This document shows positions 26,221 through 34,959 of a DNA stretch of 51,154 nucleotides, one piece after another; the first letter of the stretch is position 1, and each line of letters starts with the position of its first letter. Where the stretch lies: positions 1 to 51,154 of the forward strand of contig JAAUPE010000041.1 of the NCBI GenBank assembly GCA_012034595.1, in the 5' to 3' direction. A model generated the notes under the pieces. The model was not told where the DNA came from and did not search any database. It saw only the letters and a program-made list of their open reading frames with translations. Both the position numbers and the translations under genes were made by a program. The DNA is from Calothrix sp. CSU_2_0 (GTDB lineage: Bacteria; Cyanobacteriota; Cyanobacteriia; Cyanobacteriales; Nostocaceae).

Positions 26221-26442
26221 ACGCATACCGCGCTGTCTTATAACATACTTCCATTCCCCTTATTCCCAAGGATAATCAACAAAATGTAAATATTTTGTAA
26301 TCAATTACTCATTAATATTGATAGTATTTTGTCAAACATTATTTACAATTTTTGATTTAATTTTTTTTAAACTTATTTCGTTTTCAATGCGATCGCACTT
26401 TGGAGTAAAATTAGACTTTTAGCAGAGAGGAGGGCTACCAAG

Positions 26443-27789
26443 ATGACTCGTGTCATCATCGTGCGTCACGGTCAGAGTAATTACAATACCGAGAAACGGA
26501 TTCAAGGACGTTCTAATAAGTCCGAATTAACTGAAAAAGGTCGTAACGATGCGGCTAAAGTTGGTAAATCCCTCAGCAATATTTCCTTCGATGCCATATA
26601 TACAAGTCCTCTGAGAAGGGCAAAATCCACAGCAGAAATTATTTGCAGCGAATTATTAGCGACGAAGCAAATCAGCTTGCAAACCTCGGATAAACTTTTG
26701 GAAGTTGATTTGCCATTGTGGGAAGGGATGGTAAATTCCGAAGTCAAAGAAAAGTTTGTAGAAGATTATCAAATTTGGCATCAACTTCCAGAAAAATTAG
26801 CCATGCAAGTTCCCACGGAAAGCGGAACTCGCGAACATTTCCCGATATTAGCTTTATACAAGCAAGCAACAGAATTTTGGCAAGAATTATTACAAAAGCA
26901 TCAAGGTAAAACCATATTAATAGTCGGACATAACGGTATTAATCGTGCTTTGATTAGTACAGCTTTAGGAATTTCCCCATCTCGATACCATTCATTACAG
27001 CAATCGAACTGTGCAATTAGCGTTCTCAATTTTTCCGGTGGTTTGGATGATAATGTCCAACTCGAATCGATGAATCAGACGCAGCACATGGGTGAAAAAT
27101 TACCCACATTACGTCCCGGACATTCAGGAGTACGCTTATTACTCGTGCGTCATGGTGAGACTGAATGGAATCGTCAGGGAAGATTTCAGGGACAAATCGA
27201 TATTCCCCTCAACGAGAATGGAAGATTACAAGCAAGCAAAGCAGCAGAATTTCTCAAAGATGTAAATATTGACTTTGCCGTATCGAGTACAATGGCACGT
27301 CCCAAGGAAACCGCAGAAATTATTTTGAGTTCTCATCCCAATTCCCCATTGGGATTAGATGCAGGGTTATGCGAAATTAGTCATGGACTTTGGGAAGGGA
27401 AATTTGAACAAGAAATCGAACAGGAATTTCCCGGAGAATTGACAAGATGGAGAACATTACCAGCCCAAGTTCAAATGCCGGAAGGAGAGAATTTGCAACA
27501 AGTTTGCGATCGCGCTGTGGCAGCTTGGCAGAAAATAGTGGAAACTGCGATCGAAGAAAATCGCCAAGTTGGTTTAATTGTGGCTCATGATGCCACCAAT
27601 AAAACTTTACTCTGCCATATTCTCGGTTTATCGAATGAAAATTTCTGGAATTTCCGTCAGGGGAATGGTGCTGTTAGTGTCATTGATTATCCCTCTGGTT
27701 TGAATGGATTACCAGTTTTACAAGCGATGAATATTACCGCACATTTAGGTGGTGGTGTTCTCGATAAAACTGCTGCTGGTGCATTGTAA
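26443..27789 (+). CDS. Tandem-domain histidine phosphatase (phosphoglycerate mutase-like)
   Basis: 448 residues made of two histidine-phosphatase domains. Domain 1 (1-215) has the phospho-acceptor motif VRHGQSNYN (RHG at 8-10) and VGHNGINR (H163). Domain 2 (230-448) has VRHGETEWN (RHG at 236-238), LWEGKFEQEIEQEFPGE and VAHDATNK. Both domains keep both catalytic histidines. Single-domain relatives include PgmA and the metal-independent phosphoserine phosphatase of cyanobacteria. Substrate uncertain; the second domain is closest to the cofactor-independent-looking PGM/PSP group. ATG start with GAGGAGG upstream. Followed by a repeat tract and a dihydroorotase-like gene on the same strand. Confidence 0.88.
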   Translation: MTRVIIVRHGQSNYNTEKRIQGRSNKSELTEKGRNDAAKVGKSLSNISFDAIYTSPLRRAKSTAEIICSELLATKQISLQTSDKLLEVDLPLWEGMVNSEVKEKFVEDYQIWHQLPEKLAMQVPTESGTREHFPILALYKQATEFWQELLQKHQGKTILIVGHNGINRALISTALGISPSRYHSLQQSNCAISVLNFSGGLDDNVQLESMNQTQHMGEKLPTLRPGHSGVRLLLVRHGETEWNRQGRFQGQIDIPLNENGRLQASKAAEFLKDVNIDFAVSSTMARPKETAEIILSSHPNSPLGLDAGLCEISHGLWEGKFEQEIEQEFPGELTRWRTLPAQVQMPEGENLQQVCDRAVAAWQKIVETAIEENRQVGLIVAHDATNKTLLCHILGLSNENFWNFRQGNGAVSVIDYPSGLNGLPVLQAMNITAHLGGGVLDKTAAGAL

Positions 27790-27794
27790 GAAAG

Positions 27795-27935
27795 AAGTTA
27801 GGCAGGAGTCAGGAGGCAGGAGGCAGAATAATCTGGTTAGAAAAAATTTGCTTCTCAAACTCACTTCTCCATAATTTATTAATTTCTCCTAACTCCTAAC
27901 TCCTAACTCCTAACTCCTAACTCCTAATTTCCAAC
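27795..27935. repeat. Short tandem repeat field (GGAGGCA then CTCCTAA)
   Basis: AGGAGTCAGGAGGCAGGAGG followed about 60 bases later by six CTAACTC units; one in each orientation, so the two halves form an imperfect inverted repeat. Confidence 0.8.
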
Positions 27936-27944
27936 TTTCTTGTT

Positions 27945-29213
27945 ATGACTGAATTATTGCAACAAACACGAATCATTGACCCGATTTCTGAAAATGACCA
28001 ATTAGCTGACGTGCTAATTCAGAATGGGGAAATTGTATTAGTTGCTGCCAATATTTCAGATTTTCCCCCAGATACCCAAATTCATGACTGTCGGGGATTA
28101 GTTCTGGGTACGGGATTAATAGATTTATATAGCCATTCCGGAGAACCAGGATACGAAGAGCGGGAAACTCTTGATTCTCTTTTGAAATCTGCTGCAAGTG
28201 GTGGTTTTACCCGGATTGGTATTTTACCCGACACATCTCCCACAGTCGATAATCCAGCTGCCGTTATCCAGTTACATCAATCCTGGATGAAACATCAACA
28301 GCATTTTTCCCCGATTCCCTCGTTACATATTTGGGGTGCAATTACTCGCGATGTCACGGGACAACAATTGACCGAGTTAGGAGAATTAGCAACTGCCGGA
28401 ATTATCGGTTTTGCCGATGGACAACCTCTAGATAATTTAAGTTTGGTGCGTCGCGCTCTAGAGTACTTGCAACCCTTAAACAAACCTGCCGCATTCTTTG
28501 CCTGCGATCGCCAATTACGAGCCAATGGAATTATGCGGGAAGGTGTTGATGCGGTTCGATTTGGCTTACCTTTGACACCCATTGCTGCCGAAAGTTCTGC
28601 GATCGCATCTTTATTAGAATTAGTTGCAGCGACAGGAACTCAAGTTCACATTATGCGGGTTTCCACTGCTCGCGGAGTGGAATTAATTCTAGACGCAAAA
28701 TCGCGGGGATTACCTGTAACTGCTAGTACCACATGGATGCACCTTTTACTCGATACAAAAGCCCTCAAAAGTTATCATCCTAGTTTACGGTTGGAACCAC
28801 CTTTGGGAAATTACAGCGATATGCTGGCATTGAGAAAAGCTGTAAAAACGGGAATTTTGGATGCGATCGCAATCGACCATTCACCCTACACCTACGAAGA
28901 AAAAACCGTCGCTTTTGCAGATGCTCCACCAGGAGCGATCGGGTATGAATTGGCATTGCCGTTGTTGTGGCAAAATTTGGTAGAAACGGGGGAATTTACG
29001 GCTTTAGAATTATGGCAAGCGTTAAGTAAACGTCCTGCGGACTGCTTGCAACAAGGTATTGATGGTATAAGTGCGGGGAAAAAAGCGGAATTAGTTTTAT
29101 TTAATCCCCAAGAAAGTTGGAAAGTTGAGTCGAGGAACTTGCAGACACTCTCAGCAAATTCATTTTGGTATGGTCAAGATTTGCAGGGTAAAGTCATCAA
29201 AATATGGTGTTAA
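27945..29213 (+). CDS. Dihydroorotase-like amidohydrolase lacking metal ligands
   Basis: 422-residue amidohydrolase-fold protein. General layout follows dihydroorotase: composite N-terminal beta-sandwich, barrel entry GLVLGTGLIDLYSHSGEPGY, TVDNPAAV, the IMREG segment, AIDHSPYTYEEK with the catalytic-type aspartate, and a C-terminal KKAELVLFNPQESW. But the metal motif DxHxH reads DLYSHSG (residues 60-66), with tyrosine for the first histidine and glycine for the substrate arginine, and the usual PHHL is WMHL. Such proteins are inactive partners (pseudo-dihydroorotase) in some bacteria, bound to aspartate transcarbamoylase. A catalytic enzyme would have to be elsewhere in the genome. Confidence 0.8.
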   Translation: MTELLQQTRIIDPISENDQLADVLIQNGEIVLVAANISDFPPDTQIHDCRGLVLGTGLIDLYSHSGEPGYEERETLDSLLKSAASGGFTRIGILPDTSPTVDNPAAVIQLHQSWMKHQQHFSPIPSLHIWGAITRDVTGQQLTELGELATAGIIGFADGQPLDNLSLVRRALEYLQPLNKPAAFFACDRQLRANGIMREGVDAVRFGLPLTPIAAESSAIASLLELVAATGTQVHIMRVSTARGVELILDAKSRGLPVTASTTWMHLLLDTKALKSYHPSLRLEPPLGNYSDMLALRKAVKTGILDAIAIDHSPYTYEEKTVAFADAPPGAIGYELALPLLWQNLVETGEFTALELWQALSKRPADCLQQGIDGISAGKKAELVLFNPQESWKVESRNLQTLSANSFWYGQDLQGKVIKIWC

Positions 29214-29552
29214 TTCTTGAGTATAATATCCCCTATAGGATTATACTACCATCGATTTGCTGGAAAATATACCCCCATTTTTAGCCTCTGAAACGACGTA
29301 TTTACGTTGAATTAATGATTAATATTCTTAGTAATATTGAGAATAGGGGACTTTTATTGATACAAGAATTGAGTGAGTGGTCAAATTAGCCCTAAACATA
29401 GATGTGGAAGGCTTTTCAGCTTGTTAGGCTGATATAGTCTGATAAGATATTTGTATCATAAAACTTTTTTGGATTAGGACAATAAGCAAAACTTAATACC
29501 AAGGATGCGATCGCAAGCAAGAATTAAATTAGTGGAGTTTTGGGAATAAATT
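29214..29552. other. Intergenic region, no gene seen
   Basis: 339 AT-rich bases between the dihydroorotase-like gene and the restriction-subunit-like gene. GTATAAT...ATTATAC (about 29222-29247) with CCTATAGG between forms a weak imperfect palindrome just after the first gene. Nothing else recognised. Confidence 0.5.
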
Positions 29553-30011
29553 ATGACTATTCCAAATGCACGTAATTTATCGCTTGGAGAAGTTCAACGT
29601 CTTTTCGGGTTTCAAGAGGAATATTGTGATTCTTTTCCTTCCTGGTTGCAATTAGAAAATTTAACAGATGAAGAACAAAAAGATTTAATTCAAATTAGGG
29701 ATGATTTTCGCAGTTATCTCACAGCCGGAAAAGTATCGGAAGGGCAAGTAAAGTTTTTAGTTGTAGCTCCTTTGATGAGGTTAGCTGGATTTTATCGCTA
29801 TCCATTAGAAATTAAGTTAGAAGAAGATATTGCCAATATTCAAATCGAAGATGAGGATGTAATCATTACTGGCAGAATGGATATTTTAGCTGTGAATAAG
29901 GTGACTAAATCCATGAGTAAATCTCTTAAAAATACATCTTTTTGGACATTGGTCATCGAATCTAAAAATAGTCAATTAGTTTATTCTTTTAAGTTTAAAT
30001 TTAGTTTTTAA
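29553..30011 (+). pseudogene. Type I restriction R-subunit-like protein, 3' truncated
   Basis: 152 residues. KVSEGQVKFLVVAPLMRLAG, then YRYPLEIKLEEDIANIQIED, then ITGRMDILAV and FWTLVIESKNS resemble the PD-(D/E)XK fold of cyanobacterial HsdR-N-like proteins: the aspartate in GRMDIL and E-x-K in VIESKNS are catalytic-type residues. Homologues continue about 60 residues further with a GLPQLL segment. Here, right after ESKNS, the frame becomes QLVYSFKFKFSF and stops, and none of the three frames downstream restores the missing part. So it is a true 3' truncation rather than a frameshift. Family known from memory. Confidence 0.65.
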
Positions 30012-30190
30012 TATAATCGGATGTTAGTGATTTTTTTTTAGACAAGCCATATTCCCATTATAAAAATGTCAACTTTATTCAATTCATAAAGGTAATCATA
30101 CCAGAAAATAAATCATTTTTTTGTATTGTCGCCAGTTTGAGAATTGTCACACCGCTCAATCAACCTAATTTGAGCGGTGCGATCGCTGAG

Positions 30191-30284
30191 GTTTTCGCGT
30201 GTGTTCAAGATTCCCGACTTCTGTGCAAAGTCTTCAATCAAACGACAAGCATAGTTAGAAGTCGGGAATCTGGCGGTTTGCGCG
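30191..30284. repeat. Stem-loop repeat, copy 1
   Basis: GATTCCCGACTTCT (30209-30222) pairs perfectly with AGAAGTCGGGAATC (30257-30270), a 14-bp stem with a 34-base loop containing ACGACAAGCATAGTT. It starts GTTTTCGCG and ends GGCGGTTTGCGCG. Confidence 0.8.
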
Positions 30285-30494
30285 AAAGGAATCTGGCAAA
30301 AACATTTTTATAGCGATCGCGCAGAATTTCCCCTACCTGCATCGGAATATACCCTAACCCTAACCATAGCAATTGGATTTATTCTCACAAATTTAATCAA
30401 ATCCAACAAGCAATCAGTATTTAATACGAGGGATAATTTGATTTTGAGTTATTTTGAGTTATTTAGTGCGATCGCATTACCAATCAAAATCTGG

Positions 30495-30593
30495 GTTTTC
30501 GCGTTGGTTTAAAATTCCCGACTTCTGTGCAAGGATTTTAAATTTAGCGACAAGCATAGTTAGAAATCGGGTTCGGGTATCTGACAGTTTGCG
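30495..30593. repeat. Stem-loop repeat, copy 2 (degenerate stem)
   Basis: Same order of blocks as copy 1: GTTTTCGCG, ATTCCCGACTTCTGTGCAA, GCGACAAGCATAGTTAGAA, ATCGGGTTCGGGTATCTG, CAGTTTGCG. The right arm has changed, so the stem is weaker than in copy 1. Confidence 0.75.
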
Positions 30594-30618
30594 ATCGCAC
30601 AAAACTCGAAACCTTAAG

Positions 30619-32121
30619 CTATAAAGAGCGCAATAATTCCATTGTTTGTGCTGGGTTCACCAAAGTATTCGCACACAAAATCCCGGAACCAGCTACCGCA
30701 GGCACTCCTATCCCTGGCATTGTACTGTCACCAACCCGATATAATCCTTGAATTGGTGTATAAGTGTTGGGAAAAGTCCCTTTATTCGCAGCAATACCCG
30801 CACCATAGGTTCCTTGATGTCTTCGTAAATAATCTGCGTGGGTTAAAGGAGTTCCAATCAGTTCCAAAACCACCCGTTCCCGAATATCGGGGATTACTTT
30901 TTCTAATGCTTTATACAATGTTTGTACTTTCTCTTTCTTCTTAATTTCATATCCTTGATTCCGTTCCCATCCTGCGTAGGGTTCCAAGGTGTAAGCGTGA
31001 ACTACGTGATGTCCATCGGGTGCGAGGGAGCCATCCCAAACACTAGGAATAGATATCATGCAGGTATTTCCGGGTACAGTAATATCTTGCTCTGCGTTAT
31101 GAACTACCACATGATGTCCCGTGAAATTTTCCAACCCATCCCCACGAATACCTAAATGTAAATGCATGAAACTATCGACTGCTGGGGTATTCAGCGCATC
31201 TCGACGATATGTTGCTGGTAAATCCTCTGGATGCAGTAACTTAGTATAGGTGTCCCAAATAGTGGCATTTGAGATAACTATAGGTGCTTTGATAATTTCC
31301 CCATTGGCTAACTTTACCCCCACAGCTTGATTGGATTCCACCAAAATGCGATTTACGTGACATCCCAATTGTAACTTTCCACCCCAACGCTCTAAACCCC
31401 GCACCAAAGCTTGAATAATTGCTCCACTACCACCAACCGGATATTCCACCCCAGCGCGATCGCGTTCTCCCAGCATAAATGCAACTTCCGGTGCAACTGT
31501 TCCCTCTGCCTTCAAACCCGATAAAAGAAAGCATTCCAAGTCGATTAATCTTTTTACCCAAGGGTCATTTACTGTTGTGTTCATCACGTCACCCACCGAA
31601 CCATTGACTATTGATAGATTGGGTAACATTTTCAGTAAAGATGGTAGATAGCGACTTAATAACACTGGAATAATTTGCCAGTCAGAGCGTAGTGCTATGG
31701 TTGGAATATCTTTCATCGCATCGTATAAAGGCAACATTCGGTCTGTAAATAGTTGAAATTCTTTTGCTCCTTGGGGAGTAATTTTCGCGACTTCTTTTAA
31801 ATAATCCTGGTTGTTACTGTATACAGGAAAAGTGTTTTCTGGAAAATGATAATGTCCCAGAGGATTGTAACGCACAGTTGGCAAAGATTCGCCTAAAATA
31901 TCAAGGACTTGTTTAACCGGATTTAAACTCTCATCATCTGTCAACCCACAATAAAATGAAGGACCAGAATCAAATTCAAAACCCCGTCGTCTAAAGCTAT
32001 GTGCGGCACCTCCCGCAATGGTGTGACTTTCGTAGACTATTACACGTTTACCGTAACGTGCTAATAATGCTGCCGCAGTTAATCCTCCGATACCGCTACC
32101 GATGACAATAATATCAAACAT
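30619..32121 (-). CDS. CrtISO-like FAD-dependent oxidoreductase
   Basis: 500-residue flavoprotein of the phytoene desaturase/carotenoid isomerase superfamily. The N-terminal FAD-binding motif is IIVIGSGIGGLTAAALLARY (residues 4-23), followed by VIVYESHTIAGGAAHSFRR and RGFEFDSGPSFYCGL. A central VEYPVGGSGAIIQALVRGLE and the C-terminal GLYRVGDSTMPGIGVPAVAG, which closes the FAD site, are typical. Length equals CrtH prolycopene isomerase, but the sequence differs from what I recall of CrtH, so I place it in the related, unassigned carotenoid-isomerase-like group. ATG start. Monocistronic. Confidence 0.85.
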   Translation of the reverse strand: MFDIIVIGSGIGGLTAAALLARYGKRVIVYESHTIAGGAAHSFRRRGFEFDSGPSFYCGLTDDESLNPVKQVLDILGESLPTVRYNPLGHYHFPENTFPVYSNNQDYLKEVAKITPQGAKEFQLFTDRMLPLYDAMKDIPTIALRSDWQIIPVLLSRYLPSLLKMLPNLSIVNGSVGDVMNTTVNDPWVKRLIDLECFLLSGLKAEGTVAPEVAFMLGERDRAGVEYPVGGSGAIIQALVRGLERWGGKLQLGCHVNRILVESNQAVGVKLANGEIIKAPIVISNATIWDTYTKLLHPEDLPATYRRDALNTPAVDSFMHLHLGIRGDGLENFTGHHVVVHNAEQDITVPGNTCMISIPSVWDGSLAPDGHHVVHAYTLEPYAGWERNQGYEIKKKEKVQTLYKALEKVIPDIRERVVLELIGTPLTHADYLRRHQGTYGAGIAANKGTFPNTYTPIQGLYRVGDSTMPGIGVPAVAGSGILCANTLVNPAQTMELLRSL

Positions 32122-32168
32122 AGTTATAGGTTATTGGTTGTAACTTGCTTTCAGATTACCTGTTAACT

Positions 32169-32249
32169 GCGATATGCCGACCGCATTAAGCTCGCGAAAC
32201 TTTGCTGCTCTTGATGCATCAAGAACAGCAAGATTTCGCCGCTTATCGC
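32169..32249. repeat. Repeat element with central 26-bp palindrome
   Basis: GCGATA...TATCGC ends enclose GCTGCTCTTGATGCATCAAGAACAGC-like DNA (palindrome 32204-32229, one mismatch pair). It lies between the CrtISO-like and Mla ATPase genes, which are divergent. Cruciform-forming interspersed repeat. Confidence 0.6.
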
Positions 32250-32338
32250 TTAACCATTAAGAATTAATTATCGCCCATTACCTACTATCCCTTACCTATA
32301 AACTATTAACCATTAATATTCCCAATTACCCAATTAAA

Positions 32339-33121
32339 ATGACAGAGCCAATTATTGAACTAAAAGGTATTTCTAAGACATTTGGTAATAATAAAGTATT
32401 AGATAATGTCGATTTGACTATTTATCAAGGGGATGCACTGGGAATAATTGGTCCATCGGGAACTGGTAAATCTACTATTTTACGGGTGATTGCGGGGTTG
32501 ACAGCACCAGATTCTGGGGAAATTTACATTCAAGGTGTACGAAGACAAGGTTTAATCGAAGACGGAACTGATGCGATTGGGATTGGGATGGTGTTTCAGC
32601 AGGCAGCTTTGTTTGATTCGCTGACGGTGGAGGAAAATGTGGGATTTTTGCTATATCAGCACTCGAAATTATCAAAAAGAAGGATTCGCGATTTGGTAAA
32701 TCACAGGTTGGAAATGGTAGGTTTGGGGGGAATTGGAGATCGATATCCGTCGGAACTTTCGGGAGGAATGCGGAAACGTGTAAGTTTTGCCCGTGCGATT
32801 ATGTCGAATCCCGATCGCCCTCAAGATTCTGCTGAAGTTTTGCTGTACGATGAGCCTACGGCGGGACTTGACCCGATTGCTTCAACGGTGATAGAAGATT
32901 TAATTCGTGAGTTAGGTTCGGTTCCTGGGGGTTGTGGCAATTATGCGATCGTCACTCACCAAGATAGTACGATACGCCGCACAGCTGATAAACTTGTGTT
33001 TCTGTACCAGGGTAAAGTCCAATGGCAAGGAAATGTTAACGAAATTGATACTACTGACCATCCTTTGATTCGTCAATTTATAAGTGGAAGTATAAAAGGA
33101 CCAATTCAGGTGGTGGGATGA
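32339..33121 (+). CDS. mlaF: Mla/MCE-type lipid transport ATP-binding protein
   Basis: 260-residue ABC ATPase. Walker A is GPSGTGKST (38-46), the signature is LSGGMRKRVSFARA, Walker B is VLLYDEPTAGLDP, and the H-loop is IVTHQ. LSGGMRKR and the spacing are typical of MlaF-like subunits of MCE transporters, which move phospholipids between inner and outer membranes. The MCE protein gene follows 235 bases downstream on the same strand after a repeat tract. The permease (MlaE-like) is not in this window, which is common in cyanobacteria. Confidence 0.9.
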   Translation: MTEPIIELKGISKTFGNNKVLDNVDLTIYQGDALGIIGPSGTGKSTILRVIAGLTAPDSGEIYIQGVRRQGLIEDGTDAIGIGMVFQQAALFDSLTVEENVGFLLYQHSKLSKRRIRDLVNHRLEMVGLGGIGDRYPSELSGGMRKRVSFARAIMSNPDRPQDSAEVLLYDEPTAGLDPIASTVIEDLIRELGSVPGGCGNYAIVTHQDSTIRRTADKLVFLYQGKVQWQGNVNEIDTTDHPLIRQFISGSIKGPIQVVG

Positions 33122-33260
33122 AGAAGAGTTAGGAGTTAGGAATCAGGAGTTATAAGTTAGGAGTTAGGAGTTAGGAGTCAGGAGTTAGGAGTTATAAGTT
33201 AGGAGTCAGGAGTTATGAGTTATGAGTTAGAAGTTAGGAATTTAGAGTTTAGAAACGCGA
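33122..33260. repeat. Short tandem repeat field (TTAGGAG)
   Basis: About 140 bases of GTTAGGA, GTCAGGA and GTTATGA units between the MlaF-like and MlaD-like genes. Confidence 0.85.
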
Positions 33261-33355
33261 TATATGCGTCTTCGAGGGAGTTTGGAGTTAAGAATAATAA
33301 CTCATAATTGATAATTTATAATTCATAACTTTTTAATCTCAGGAGATTTTAAGAA

Positions 33356-34843
33356 ATGCGATCGCTACGGACAGTAAGAGAGGGTTCAGTTGGATTATTA
33401 TTCCTGGTCGGGTTGGGTGTGTTTGGGTTGATTTTCCTCTGGCTAAACCGCTTTACAGCTTCCCAAAGTACCTATAAGGTGTATGCTGAGTTTGCCAATG
33501 CTGGGGGGATGCAAAAAGGTGCCCCAGTGCGGTTTCGTGGTGTAAAAGTGGGTAGAATTGCCTCAATCACACCGGGACCAAATAACGTCGAAGTGGAAAT
33601 TGAAATTGCCCAACCGAATTTGATTATTCCCCGTGATGTGGTTGTCGAAGCAAACCAAAGTGGTTTGATTGCCGAAAGTTTGATTGATATCTTCCCCAAA
33701 TCATCGATTCCCGAAGGCTCTATCGCCGGTAAACCTCTAGAAAAAAGCTGCGACCCCAATCAAATCGTTTGTAATGGTTCGCGTCTTCAGGGTAAAATTG
33801 GTATTAGTATCGACGAAGTTTTGCGCTCAACCAACGAACTCGCCGTGGTATATAGCAATCCAAAATTCTACAGTAATCTCAATAAAACTTTAGAACAAGG
33901 GGCGATCGCAGCTGCAAATATTTCTGAACTCAGCAAAAATCTCAGCACTCTCAGCAAAAATGCTCAGTACCAATTCAACAGTGTCTCTGGTTTGACAACA
34001 TCAGTACAACGTGCGGCTAACCAAGTTAGTGTTTCGACTTCCCAACTCAGTAATACAGCCGATCGCACTCTCAACCAATTCGGCAATACAGCAAATCAAT
34101 TCGGGACAACAGCAAGTCAATTCAACGCTACCGCAACGCAATTACGTTCTACTAGCGGTGATGCCAGCAGATTATTGAATAACCTCGATAACCTTGTTAC
34201 CAGCAACCGTTCTTCCCTAGTTTCCACCCTCAATAATATCTCCGAAAGCAGCAATCAACTCCGTGTCACCGTTAACAGCCTTTCACCAGCAGTAAACCGC
34301 TTAACCCAAGGTGAACTACTCAAAAACTTTGAAACTCTCTCTGCAAATGCTGCGATCGCATCAGCAAATTTACGGGATGCTAGCAAAACCCTCACCGATC
34401 CCAAAAATGCCGTAGTCTTACAACAAACTCTAGACTCTGCCAGGGTGACATTTGAAAATACCCAAAAAATTACCTCAGACTTGGATGAATTAACAGGTGA
34501 CCCCAAATTCCGCAATAATTTAAGACAGCTTGTCAACGGTTTAAGCGGTTTAGTATCTTCTACCCAGCAAGTTGAAGAGCAAGTACAAGTAGCCCAAACC
34601 TTAGACTTAATGAAGAAAACTGGTGCTATGCCTAACGCAACTTCCAGCAACAATCAAATCTTTCCCACTGCCGAATTATCAAAACTACCAAAAACACCAC
34701 AATCCCAGCAACGCAAACAAGCAGTAAGTCGTTTGCTACGAGTTCTCAAACAAAATAGTGAAGCGGCAAAACTTCCACCTCAAAATTCAAAAGGTATTGT
34801 CGTTGATAGGGATAAAGAAAAACAAATGGAAATGCAAAAATGA
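33356..34843 (+). CDS. mlaD: MCE-domain (MlaD-like) lipid transport protein
   Basis: 495-residue periplasmic lipid-binding partner of the MlaF ATPase. TM anchor about 13-31 (VGLLFLVGLGVFGLIFLWL), MCE/MlaD domain about 39-115 with KVYAEFANAGGMQKGAPVRF and RGVKVGRIASI, then a long helical region rich in Ser/Asn/Gln with SQLSNTADRTLNQFGNTANQ-type repeats (about 225-260). This helical tail is much longer than in E. coli MlaD and may form a tunnel or needle across the periplasm, as in MCE rings. ATG start with AGGAG upstream. The first codons include HIP1 (ATGCGATCGC). Confidence 0.9.
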   Translation: MRSLRTVREGSVGLLFLVGLGVFGLIFLWLNRFTASQSTYKVYAEFANAGGMQKGAPVRFRGVKVGRIASITPGPNNVEVEIEIAQPNLIIPRDVVVEANQSGLIAESLIDIFPKSSIPEGSIAGKPLEKSCDPNQIVCNGSRLQGKIGISIDEVLRSTNELAVVYSNPKFYSNLNKTLEQGAIAAANISELSKNLSTLSKNAQYQFNSVSGLTTSVQRAANQVSVSTSQLSNTADRTLNQFGNTANQFGTTASQFNATATQLRSTSGDASRLLNNLDNLVTSNRSSLVSTLNNISESSNQLRVTVNSLSPAVNRLTQGELLKNFETLSANAAIASANLRDASKTLTDPKNAVVLQQTLDSARVTFENTQKITSDLDELTGDPKFRNNLRQLVNGLSGLVSSTQQVEEQVQVAQTLDLMKKTGAMPNATSSNNQIFPTAELSKLPKTPQSQQRKQAVSRLLRVLKQNSEAAKLPPQNSKGIVVDRDKEKQMEMQK

Positions 34844-34959
34844 AACATAATTTAACTATTAAAAAACTTGTTTAACAAAGATTATCATTTGAGACCAAAT
34901 CAAATTCATATCTCTAATTTCTCTTAATAGTAATCCTCCAATTTTTGGATAAACAAATC

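Larger units (their letters stand above)
24611..26225. mobile_element. IS200/IS605-type element (tnpB plus divergent RHH gene)
   Basis: About 1.6 kb bounded by hairpins: TCTCAGCCC-TAAA-GGG-CTGAGA overlapping the tnpB stop at one end, and two stems (26164-26186, 26197-26216) at the other. It contains tnpB on the minus strand and a 44-codon gene on the plus strand; no tnpA transposase is present, so it is non-autonomous for movement. Exact ends are estimated from the hairpins. Elements of this group make no target duplication, so none was expected. Confidence 0.7.
30012..30618. other. Intergenic region carrying a duplicated stem-loop element
   Basis: 607 bases without a gene. It holds the two repeat copies at 30191-30284 and 30495-30593 with several HIP1 sites between them. 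Confidence 0.7.

Noticed and set aside
24611-26225. Complete autonomous IS605 with tnpA
   Set aside because: No Y1 transposase frame is present; the only other gene in the element is the 44-aa RHH-like one.
29553-30011. Frameshift explanation for the short restriction-like gene
   Set aside because: No downstream frame carries the expected GLPQLL-type continuation, so it is a truncation rather than a one-base error.
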